Source: an uncultured Lachnospiraceae bacterium
Lineage (GTDB): Bacteria; Bacillota; Clostridia; Lachnospirales; Lachnospiraceae
Assembly (NCBI GenBank): GCA_946639085.1
Contig: CAMPBP010000110.1
Coordinates: 1-5,487, forward strand
Direction: 5' to 3'
Length of the DNA stretch: 5,487 nt
How positions within the stretch are numbered: the stretch's first letter is position 1; each line of letters starts with the position of its first letter. This document shows, in pieces, positions 1-5,487 of the stretch. The position numbers were made by a program, and so were the translations under genes. Below the pieces are notes generated by a model. It saw only the letters and a list, made by a program, of their open reading frames with translations, made no database searches and had not been told where the DNA came from.

Positions 1-317
1 TTGAACTGGATTGTTCGGTTAAGGAAGAGCCAAAGGCAAAAGAAACGGTAAGACCGAAACCCATCCCGAAGGCAAAAACTTCGGAAGGCGGATCGGGTGT
101 GATGAATTTCAAGCAATGCTCGAAATGCTGGTGCAGCGATTGTAAGCACAACGCCCTCGGTAAAGCCGTTCCGAGAGATATATGCGGCATTTCGATGCCG
201 TGTCCCGCATGTCAGAGCTGTATCGAAGAAGATACTCCCACGATATGCGAAATAGGAAATGCTAAAGAAGGATGTATGACCAGAGCCCTGGAAGAAGGAC
301 TGGTAGTACCCGAATAA
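1..317 (+). CDS. C-terminal part of a cysteine-rich protein of unknown function (5' truncated by window edge)
   Basis: I do not recognise this family. The reading frame (codons from base 3) is open back to the window edge, so the gene starts upstream and only about 104 residues are visible. The first ~32 residues are a Lys/Pro/Glu-rich stretch ending in EGGSG, which looks like a flexible linker. The rest is a compact module with ten cysteines, spaced C-x2-C-x-C-x2-C-x13-C-x5-C-x2-C-x2-C-x8-C-x8-C, covering CSKCWCSDC, MPCPACQSC and two single cysteines. Such spacing suggests bound zinc or possibly an Fe-S cluster; that is inference. The module ends in an acidic helix-like tail and a TAA at 315. 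A GTG at 99 and an ATG at 102 could start a 71-72 residue protein, with a GGAAGG 10 bases before the GTG, but the open upstream frame argues for internal codons. No signal peptide or membrane segment is visible in this part. It lies 33 bases before trkA on the same strand. Confidence 0.7.
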   Translation, partial: ELDCSVKEEPKAKETVRPKPIPKAKTSEGGSGVMNFKQCSKCWCSDCKHNALGKAVPRDICGISMPCPACQSCIEEDTPTICEIGNAKEGCMTRALEEGLVVPE

Positions 318-324
318 GGAGAAC

Positions 325-337
325 CCGCCAAGAGCGG
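325..337 (+). promoter_or_regulatory. Small hairpin between a displaced Shine-Dalgarno and the trkA start
   Basis: CCGC at 325-328 pairs perfectly with GCGG at 334-337 around a five-base loop. The best Shine-Dalgarno in the leader, TAAGGAG at 315-321, overlaps the stop codon of the upstream gene and lies 29 bases before the trkA ATG, too far for normal use. No good site lies closer; only a weak GCGGA at 334-338 inside the hairpin arm. The hairpin could shorten the distance to about 16 unpaired bases, or trkA may be translated by coupling to the upstream gene. The pairing and spacing are seen; the function is inferred. Confidence 0.3.
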
Positions 338-350
338 ATAAAAGAATTCA

Positions 351-1712
351 ATGAAGATAATCATAGTAGGCAGCGGAAACGTCGGTTCAACAATTGCAAA
401 GCAGTTAAGCGTTGAAGGACACAACATAACGATAATCGATACCAATGAAATGGCTGTTCGTAAAATATGCGACGGCTGGGATGTAATGGGTATCGTAGGT
501 ACCGGCGCATCCATACAGATACTTAAAGACGCGGGAGTTGAAGAAGCGGATCTTTTGATCGCAGTTACCGACTCCGATGAGAAGAACCTTCTTTGCTGTC
601 TTATGGGCAAAAAGGCAGGCGCAGCCCATACCATCGCAAGAGTAAGAAATCCCGAATACAGAGACGAGATCGAACTTATTAAGGGTGACCTGGGCCTTTC
701 AATGTTTGTCAATCCCGAACTTGCCGCAGCGGAAGAGATCGCAAGACTTCTTCGTTTCCCTTCTGCCATCGAGATCGATACTTTCGCCAGAGGAAGAGTC
801 GACCTTCTTAAGTTCGAAGTTACAAAAGAGTGTCCCATCTGTGGAATAGCGCTTAAAGACCTGCATACGGTCGTTAAGACAAACGTGCTCATATGTATAG
901 TTGAAAGAGGCAATAAGGTTATCGTTCCCAAGGGTGATTTCACTTTATGGGAAGGGGATAAGGTTTCTTTCGTCGCTTCTTCCAAGAAGGCTACACAGTT
1001 CTTTAAAGAAATCAATCTCAATCAGGGTCGCGTAAGAACATGTACCATCATCGGTGCGGGCGACACTGCTTTTTATCTTGCTCAAAAGCTTCTTTCAGAC
1101 GGTGTTGAAGTCAAGATCATCGAGCGTGACAAGGCTCGATGCGATGCCATCGCAGAGCGTTTGCCGGGTGCAGTAGTAATATACGGAGACGGCCAGGACA
1201 AGGGACTTTTGGGAGAAGAGGGTATAAAGAACACGGACAGCGTGGTCACACTTACCAACTTCGATGAAGCAAACGTAATGATGTCCATTTACTGCAAGAA
1301 AGTTAATCCCAAGGCAAAACTGATTACGAAGGTTCACAGAAGTACATACGACGACATAATCGACGATATGAACATCGGAAGTATCATTAACCCCAAGCTT
1401 TTGGCCGGCGAAGATATGATCAAGTATGTCCGTTCAATGCAGAACTCTCTCGGAAGCAACATAGAGACTCTTTACAAGATGAATTCGGGACGTGTGGAAG
1501 CACTGGAGTTTAAAGTAAAAGAGCATCATGAGAAGATCGTAGGCGTCCCCCTTATGGATATTCCCTTAAAAAAAGACGTCATCATCTGCTGTATCATCCA
1601 TAACGGCATGATCGAGACACCCGGCGGTCAGTCCAAGATATCTGTCGGCGATACGGTCATCGTGGTTACCACCGATACGGGATTTACCGATATTTCGGAT
1701 ATTTTGATGTGA
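351..1712 (+). CDS. trkA: Trk system potassium uptake protein TrkA (NAD-binding regulatory subunit)
   Basis: TrkA is the cytoplasmic subunit that assembles as a ring under TrkH and gates K+ uptake according to bound nucleotides (NAD(H), ATP/ADP in studied homologues). At 453 residues it has the usual length and the duplicated RCK architecture. The first Rossmann domain (about 1-135) opens with the glycine motif G7-S-G-N-V-G12 and an acidic strand end at D30 in IIDTNE, followed by TDSDEKNL at 73-80. The first RCK_C domain is about 145-225. The second Rossmann domain starts near 230 with G235-A-G-D-T-A240 and an acidic E258; the second RCK_C domain runs from about 375 to the end. The last glycine of the second nucleotide motif is alanine, so that site may bind differently or weakly. 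The first RCK_C carries a CPIC motif (C161, C164) that I do not regard as standard. The ATG at 351 is fixed by the typical MKIIIVG start and an in-frame stop at 339. trkH follows after 29 bases. The only weakness is the poor Shine-Dalgarno. Confidence 0.96.
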   Translation: MKIIIVGSGNVGSTIAKQLSVEGHNITIIDTNEMAVRKICDGWDVMGIVGTGASIQILKDAGVEEADLLIAVTDSDEKNLLCCLMGKKAGAAHTIARVRNPEYRDEIELIKGDLGLSMFVNPELAAAEEIARLLRFPSAIEIDTFARGRVDLLKFEVTKECPICGIALKDLHTVVKTNVLICIVERGNKVIVPKGDFTLWEGDKVSFVASSKKATQFFKEINLNQGRVRTCTIIGAGDTAFYLAQKLLSDGVEVKIIERDKARCDAIAERLPGAVVIYGDGQDKGLLGEEGIKNTDSVVTLTNFDEANVMMSIYCKKVNPKAKLITKVHRSTYDDIIDDMNIGSIINPKLLAGEDMIKYVRSMQNSLGSNIETLYKMNSGRVEALEFKVKEHHEKIVGVPLMDIPLKKDVIICCIIHNGMIETPGGQSKISVGDTVIVVTTDTGFTDISDILM

Positions 1713-1730
1713 TGGGATAGAGGTACATAC

Positions 1731-1736
1731 AAAGGA
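1731..1736 (+). promoter_or_regulatory. Ribosome binding site of trkH
   Basis: AAAGGA lies five bases before the ATG at 1742. It favours this start over the in-frame ATG four codons further in (1754). Confidence 0.6.
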
Positions 1737-1741
1737 CAGTT

Positions 1742-3181
1742 ATGAATAAATCGATGATAAGATACATACTTTGCAAGGTGCTTCAGTTTGAAGGCGTTTT
1801 CTTGTTACTGCCTTGCATAGTATCCCTCATACATAAAGAAAAAGTAGGTATCATTTTCTTTGCTCTGGGAGTCTGTGTGTTTGCTCTCGGAACATTCGGC
1901 TCATTCTTTAAGCCCGTAAGCAACATTTTTTATGCGCGTGAGGGCTTTGTTACCGTATCCCTTTCATGGATACTTCTTTCCCTCGTGGGAGCCATACCTT
2001 TTGTACTTACAAAAGAGATTCCGAACTACGTAGATGCGTTGTTTGAAACGGTTTCGGGTTTTACCACCACCGGATCCACCATTCTTACCGACGTTGAATT
2101 CTTAAGCAAGACGGTTCAGTTCTGGCGCTGCTTTATCATATGGATAGGCGGTATGGGAGTGCTTGTATTCATCATGTCGATACTTCCTCTTTCGGGAAGC
2201 TACAACATGCATCTTATGAGAGCGGAGAGTACCGGCGCGGAAGTTGGAAAGCTTGTTCCAAAAGTTAAGAACACCGCAAAAATATTGTACGGAATATATA
2301 TCACTCTTTCGGTTTCGATGGTTATCTCCCTCATGATCGCCGGACTTAACTTTTATGATGCATTGATCCTCATGTTCTCTACCGTGGGAACCGGCGGATT
2401 TACACGTACCAATGCAAGTCTGGGAGCCTTTTCCCATCCGGTTCAGATCATTACCATCGTATTTATGATCATGTGCGGTATCAACTTTAACGCATATTTC
2501 CTCATTTTTATGAGAAAGCCCAAAGAAGTGTTTAAGATCGAAGAGGTCAGAGCATACTTTTTGTTCATCATCCTCGGTGTAGCATCGATCACGTTATCCA
2601 TAAGACATTTGTATCCCACGTTGTATGAAGCATTCCATAAGGCTACGTTCCATACGGCTTCCATCATAACAACGACCGGTTTTACCATAACCGACTATGA
2701 AGTATGGCCTTCAACGGCAAAGTTCATACTCATATTCTTTACGATAGTGGGAGCTTCCGCAGGCTCGACGGCGGGCGGTATCAAGATATCAAGAATACTT
2801 ATCATGATAAAGACGCTAAAGCGCGAGCTTGACCATCTTACTCACCCCAGAAGCGTAAGAAAGGTCAATCTTAACGGTCAGGCGGTGTCCGAAGAAACCG
2901 TTAAGTCGGTTGAAGCTTTTCTGATAGCTTATGTAGTTACCGTTATCGTTTCGTTTTTGCTTCTTTCCGTTAACGGATTTGACTTTACGACTACCATCAC
3001 CAGCGTACTTACAACCCTTGGCAATGTAGGTCCCGGTCTGGCGGGTGTAGGACCGGCACAGAACTTTGCGGCGTACAGCCAATTCTCGAAGCTTGTCCTT
3101 GTGTTTGACATGCTGGCAGGACGACTTGAGATATTCCCGCTCTTTGTACTTATGTATGCGGGCACCTGGAAAAGGAATTAG
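1742..3181 (+). CDS. trkH: Trk potassium uptake protein TrkH (K+-translocating membrane subunit)
   Basis: This integral membrane protein forms the K+ pathway of the Trk system and works as a dimer with the TrkA ring. It is a chain of hydrophobic helices interrupted by four pore loops, as in the SKT (TrkH/KtrB) superfamily. The filter segments are all visible: SGFTTTGST around G111, STVGTGGFT around G218-G219, SIITTTGFT around G313, and TTLGNVGPGL around G427. Other family signatures are WIGGMG (134-139), STAGGIK (342-348) and the C-terminal DMLAGRLEIFPLFVL segment ending in GTWKRN. Two extra hydrophobic segments precede the first pore unit (about residues 8-30 and 35-58); with the length of 479 residues this fits TrkH, which has ten transmembrane segments, better than the shorter KtrB. 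It is preceded by trkA at 29 bases and followed by the NA37-family gene at 16 bases, suggesting co-transcription. Nothing looks broken; a KtrB-like Na+-dependent mode cannot be excluded from sequence alone. Confidence 0.96.
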   Translation: MNKSMIRYILCKVLQFEGVFLLLPCIVSLIHKEKVGIIFFALGVCVFALGTFGSFFKPVSNIFYAREGFVTVSLSWILLSLVGAIPFVLTKEIPNYVDALFETVSGFTTTGSTILTDVEFLSKTVQFWRCFIIWIGGMGVLVFIMSILPLSGSYNMHLMRAESTGAEVGKLVPKVKNTAKILYGIYITLSVSMVISLMIAGLNFYDALILMFSTVGTGGFTRTNASLGAFSHPVQIITIVFMIMCGINFNAYFLIFMRKPKEVFKIEEVRAYFLFIILGVASITLSIRHLYPTLYEAFHKATFHTASIITTTGFTITDYEVWPSTAKFILIFFTIVGASAGSTAGGIKISRILIMIKTLKRELDHLTHPRSVRKVNLNGQAVSEETVKSVEAFLIAYVVTVIVSFLLLSVNGFDFTTTITSVLTTLGNVGPGLAGVGPAQNFAAYSQFSKLVLVFDMLAGRLEIFPLFVLMYAGTWKRN

Positions 3182-3183
3182 TT

Positions 3184-3188
3184 AAGGA
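3184..3188 (+). promoter_or_regulatory. Ribosome binding site of the NA37-family gene
   Basis: AAGGA starts three bases after the trkH stop codon and lies nine bases before the ATG at 3198, supporting that start and close coupling of the two genes. Confidence 0.55.
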
Positions 3189-3197
3189 CATAAAGAA

Positions 3198-4220
3198 ATG
3201 GCACTTGTAAAAGAAGAGATAAACTTAAGAAAAGTAATACTTCACATTCTTGATTCCACAACCGGACAGCCTATGCTTTCCGAGGAGCCGCTCGAGGTGA
3301 ATGCCGATCTTTCGGACTTTATAAAAAGCCATATCGGAAACATCTTCGGCGGAGACGACAGCAAAAAGTGCGAGTTTCACAAGAAAGAATCGGAAGTTTA
3401 TTCAATCCTTAATGAGTACGACGATGAGAATTTCGTTGATATTTCCAAAGAACTTGCAAGTACGCTTTATTCCATCATGAACGCCAACATAGACATACCT
3501 CCGGCAGATCTGTTTGTCGTTCGTTTCTCAAGCGATTCCCTTGAATATCTGGGCCTTCTTAAGATGAACTTCAAGCCTCAGTACACTCACAGATGCTACC
3601 CCGTAGACGATCGTATGGTTAATGAGGTATTCAGGTACAAAGAAATCTTACCGGCAGGATCTCAGAAACTCTCTGAGGCGGCGATCATAAGACTTACAGA
3701 CCTTGCGGTCTGGGTAGTGGAAAAGAAAGCGGAGATAAACGGAAAGAAAGAAGATTATTTCAGTGAGTATTTCCTTAAATGTTCCGCAAAGATGAGCGAC
3801 AAAAAGAAGCTTGCCGTGGTAACAAAGGCGATCGAAAGCGTAAACGCCAAAGCATATGAAGAGTCCAACTGTTATGAGCCTCAGATGAAGGCAAAGCAGA
3901 TAATCAATACCGAACTTGAGAAGAACGGGGGATTTACCGTCGAGAGGATAGGAGAACTTGTCTTTGAAGACAGACCCGATCTTAAGAGCGAATATACGGA
4001 CAGGATGGAACGCTACAATCTCGTAAGAGAAGAAGTTAATCCCGTAAGCGAGAATACGGTAAAGAAATACGCAAAGCAGTGTCTTGTTACCGATACGGGA
4101 ATAGAGATAAAGATTCCCATGATGCAATATGAAGACGATAACGTTGAGTTTATTACCAATCCCGACGGAACGATATCCCTTCATATAAGAAACATCGGAA
4201 ATATAAGTGCGAAATTTTGA
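3198..4220 (+). CDS. Nucleoid-associated protein of the NA37/NdpA (YejK) family
   Basis: This 340-residue soluble protein resembles E. coli YejK (NdpA, 335 residues), a nucleoid-associated protein of poorly known function. The match is by remembered pattern, not by a search. The N-terminal part (about 8-30) fits the opening strand IxxxILHxLD followed by a LSEEPLEV stretch. Residues 103-124 (ADLFVVRFSSDSLEYLGLLK) match the FxxYRYLAVEYLLVAVL region. LTDLAVWVVE, the block about 183-216 (KEDYFSEYFLKCSAKMSDKKK... ESVNAK) and the C-terminal strand pair GIEIKIPMMQYEDDNVEFITNPDGTISLHI (301-330) all have counterparts in YejK. The middle (about 225-295) is charged and helical. No catalytic motif, membrane segment or signal peptide is seen. 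Family members bind DNA; the role in Firmicutes is unclear. The gene starts 16 bases after trkH, so it is probably expressed with it, although no functional link to K+ uptake is known. An unrelated protein with similar secondary structure is possible but less likely. Confidence 0.78.
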   Translation: MALVKEEINLRKVILHILDSTTGQPMLSEEPLEVNADLSDFIKSHIGNIFGGDDSKKCEFHKKESEVYSILNEYDDENFVDISKELASTLYSIMNANIDIPPADLFVVRFSSDSLEYLGLLKMNFKPQYTHRCYPVDDRMVNEVFRYKEILPAGSQKLSEAAIIRLTDLAVWVVEKKAEINGKKEDYFSEYFLKCSAKMSDKKKLAVVTKAIESVNAKAYEESNCYEPQMKAKQIINTELEKNGGFTVERIGELVFEDRPDLKSEYTDRMERYNLVREEVNPVSENTVKKYAKQCLVTDTGIEIKIPMMQYEDDNVEFITNPDGTISLHIRNIGNISAKF

Positions 4221-4246
4221 CCGAACAATGATTTAACTTTGCAAAG

Positions 4247-4263
4247 GGGCATAAACAGGGCAT
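4247..4263 (+). repeat. Short direct repeat GGGCAT in the leader of the Mbeg1-like gene
   Basis: GGGCAT occurs at 4247-4252 and again at 4258-4263, 11 bases apart, within the 62-base gap, the longest gap in the window. The first copy can also pair weakly with TGTCC at 4265-4269, with one G-U pair. One helical turn between copies would suit a protein-binding site, but repeats this short arise by chance. Confidence 0.2.
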
Positions 4264-4269
4264 TTGTCC

Positions 4270-4275
4270 GAGAAG
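4270..4275 (+). promoter_or_regulatory. Ribosome binding site of the Mbeg1-like hydrolase gene
   Basis: GAGAAG lies seven bases before the ATG at 4283. It is a moderate match. A stronger purine run, AAAGGGG at 4243-4249, is 33 bases away and too distant for direct use. Confidence 0.4.
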
Positions 4276-4282
4276 ATTTAAT

Positions 4283-5455
4283 ATGGCAAACATAGTAGAT
4301 TACGCAAAATTAAATTGTGATTTAACATTCAAAGAACAGGCGTTATCAATCGAAGACGCCTTGGTTTTGTGTGAACTTTCATATCTTAAGTTCGACGGAT
4401 TGCTTGAACCCATGAGCAAAGAGCCCGTTTCAATAAAAGAACTTGCTTCAAAAGACAATTCCCGGAACATGTTTTCCGATCCCAAATACGGAAAGGATTA
4501 CGAGAAACTGTTTAATGCGGCTTTAGCGTCAAAGCGTTTTGGCGATATAGCGTTTTCTTTTTACATTAACAAGATCGAAGTTGAAAATGAGACGCAGTTT
4601 GCGGCTGTAACATATACACTTCCCACGGGAGATCTGTTTCTGGCTTTTCGCGGAACGGATGAATCCATAGTGGGCTGGCAGGAAGACTTTATGCTGGCTC
4701 TGGACAGACCTCATGCGGGAAGATCCTTATCGGTGGACTATGTTAACGAGGTTGCGGCCAACACTGTCGGAAGACTATATACGGGAGGTCATTCAAAAGG
4801 CGGAAACCATGCGGTTTTTTCGTCTATGAATGCCGATCCTTCGGCCAAAGAGCGGATAATAAACGTGTTTTCTTTCGACGGCCCCGGATTCAGGCCGGAA
4901 GTGATAGAGGAATATCATGGGGAAGACATGGTAGACCGTATGGTCTCCGTTATCCCCCAATCATCTCTCGTGGGTCTTTTGCTGGATACGGGCAAAGACA
5001 GTATAGTGGTCAATTCACACGCCGTGGGCGTTATGCAGCACAATCCATATTATTGGGTGATAAAGAACGGAAGATTTGTACGTACGGAGATATCCGAGCA
5101 GCATAAACTTCTTATTGCGACTTTCAACGAATGGCTTTTTTCGCTCGACGAGGCACACCTTGAACGTTTCGTGAAGCTTTTCTGTGAAGTTCTTGATGCG
5201 ACCGAAGCATCCACCACAAGGGAACTCACGGGACAGATATTTAAGAGCGCCGGAAACGTTATAAAAAAGGCAAAAGATATCGACGAGGACACCAAAGAGT
5301 TTTTACAGGGTCTTATAAGATCCTATTTTGAAATAGCAAAAGATCTGGTAAAAACTGAAGTAAAAGAGAAGTTCGATGAGGCTTCAAAAGCCATTAAGTC
5401 CTCAAAGAAGACGGAGAAAAAGATAACAATTAAGGGAGATAAAGAAAATGAATGA
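4283..5455 (+). CDS. Mbeg1-like (DUF2974) alpha/beta-hydrolase, putative lipase or esterase
   Basis: This 390-residue protein belongs to the DUF2974/Mbeg1-like family of alpha/beta-hydrolase-fold proteins, common in Clostridia, whose substrate is unknown. The N-terminus (MANIVDYAKLNCDLTF... SIEDALVLCELSYLKF) is the typical opening of the family and fixes the start. The FRGTD block at 122-126, followed by VGWQEDF (130-136), is the characteristic strand-turn region. The nucleophile elbow GGHSKGGN (168-175) puts the likely catalytic serine at S171. SFDGPGF follows with D199, and VGVMQHNPYYW contains H253; these, with H246 as an alternative, are candidates for the rest of a triad. After about residue 300 the protein becomes helical and ends in a Lys/Glu-rich tail. 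There is no signal peptide or membrane segment, so it is probably cytoplasmic. A 62-base gap separates it from the NA37-family gene, and its end overlaps the next gene by 8 bases. Hydrolase activity is inferred from the motifs; lipase, esterase or thioesterase cannot be told apart. Confidence 0.88.
   Translation: MANIVDYAKLNCDLTFKEQALSIEDALVLCELSYLKFDGLLEPMSKEPVSIKELASKDNSRNMFSDPKYGKDYEKLFNAALASKRFGDIAFSFYINKIEVENETQFAAVTYTLPTGDLFLAFRGTDESIVGWQEDFMLALDRPHAGRSLSVDYVNEVAANTVGRLYTGGHSKGGNHAVFSSMNADPSAKERIINVFSFDGPGFRPEVIEEYHGEDMVDRMVSVIPQSSLVGLLLDTGKDSIVVNSHAVGVMQHNPYYWVIKNGRFVRTEISEQHKLLIATFNEWLFSLDEAHLERFVKLFCEVLDATEASTTRELTGQIFKSAGNVIKKAKDIDEDTKEFLQGLIRSYFEIAKDLVKTEVKEKFDEASKAIKSSKKTEKKITIKGDKENE
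5433..5438 (+). promoter_or_regulatory. Ribosome binding site of the downstream partial gene
   Basis: AGGGAG lies inside the last codons of the hydrolase gene, nine bases before the ATG at 5448. It is among the best Shine-Dalgarno sites in the window and supports a real gene start there. Confidence 0.6.
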
Positions 5456-5487
5456 AGTTTTGTCAAAGATTCAAAAGATAGGTATCG
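5448..5487 (+). CDS. Start of a gene, possibly KDPG/KHG aldolase (3' truncated by window edge)
   Basis: Only 13 residues are visible, MNEVLSKIQKIGI. This fits the N-terminus of bacterial 2-keto-3-deoxy-6-phosphogluconate / 4-hydroxy-2-oxoglutarate aldolases, which commonly begin with a helix of the form xxVLxKIxxIGIVPV. Such enzymes cleave KDPG to pyruvate and glyceraldehyde 3-phosphate in hexuronate breakdown. The ATG overlaps the end of the hydrolase gene by 8 bases in another frame and is preceded by a strong Shine-Dalgarno, so the start itself is well supported and translational coupling is likely. The product name rests on a very short match and should be treated as a guess. Confidence 0.5.
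   Translation, partial: MNEVLSKIQKIGI

Noticed and set aside
99..317. A complete 72-residue protein starting at GTG 99 or ATG 102
   Set aside because: The same frame is open to the window edge with a linker-like sequence, so these are more likely internal codons. A short separate product cannot be fully excluded.
212..1021. Long minus-strand open frame of 269 codons antisense to trkA
   Set aside because: It lies almost wholly over a well-identified TrkA, its translation is rich in Ser/Thr/Leu/Pro without any family motif, and it mirrors the codon bias of the sense gene.
1713..1741. A terminator or promoter between trkA and trkH
   Set aside because: The 29-base gap holds only the trkH ribosome binding site; no stem-loop or promoter boxes are visible.
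3648..4184. Minus-strand open frame of 178 codons antisense to the NA37-family gene
   Set aside because: The translation has no recognisable domain and arises opposite a coding region with good start and ribosome binding site.
4217..4245. A promoter with TTGACC as -35 element after the NA37-family gene
   Set aside because: No acceptable -10 element lies 16-18 bases downstream; the sequence there is TGCAAAG-like.
4247..4269. A rho-independent terminator between the NA37-family gene and the hydrolase gene
   Set aside because: The only stem has five pairs with one G-U and a 13-base loop, and no run of T follows it.
1..5487. A defence system, mobile element or CRISPR array
   Set aside because: No nuclease, transposase, integrase, reverse transcriptase or toxin motifs, no terminal inverted repeats and no spaced repeats were seen. 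The NA37 protein and the hydrolase alone are not enough to claim a defence role.

Overview
The window is one unbroken stretch of plus-strand genes. It holds four complete coding regions, the 3' end of a gene that enters from the left, and the first codons of one that leaves on the right. The genes are tightly packed: gaps of 33, 29, 16 and 62 bases, then an 8-base overlap. I see no convincing internal promoter or terminator, so the region reads like part of a single operon or of overlapping transcripts. Purine-rich Shine-Dalgarno sites, moderate base composition, frequent CTT, AGA and CCC codons, and the flavour of the proteins suggest an anaerobic Firmicute of class Clostridia, most likely Lachnospiraceae (Butyrivibrio-like). 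The family assignment is inference; there is no rRNA or other phylogenetic marker.

Layout: (1) positions 1-317, the end of a protein with a Lys/Pro-rich linker followed by a compact ten-cysteine module of unknown function; (2) 351-1712, trkA, the full-length NAD-binding regulatory subunit of a Trk potassium uptake system; (3) 1742-3181, trkH, the potassium-translocating membrane subunit with four recognisable pore loops; (4) 3198-4220, a protein of the NA37/NdpA (YejK) nucleoid-associated family; (5) 4283-5455, an alpha/beta-hydrolase of the Mbeg1-like (DUF2974) family with an intact GHSKGG nucleophile elbow; (6) from 5448, the start of a gene whose 13 visible residues resemble the N-terminus of KDPG/KHG aldolase.

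TrkA and TrkH form one functional unit: TrkH conducts K+ and the TrkA ring gates it in response to bound nucleotides. The other genes have no established link to K+ transport, and their clustering may be simple packing of housekeeping genes. No mobile element, CRISPR array, RNA gene or clear defence system is visible. The least explained items are the cysteine-rich module, the trkA translation start with its displaced Shine-Dalgarno and intervening hairpin, and the presence of an NA37 protein and an Mbeg1-like hydrolase directly behind trkAH.
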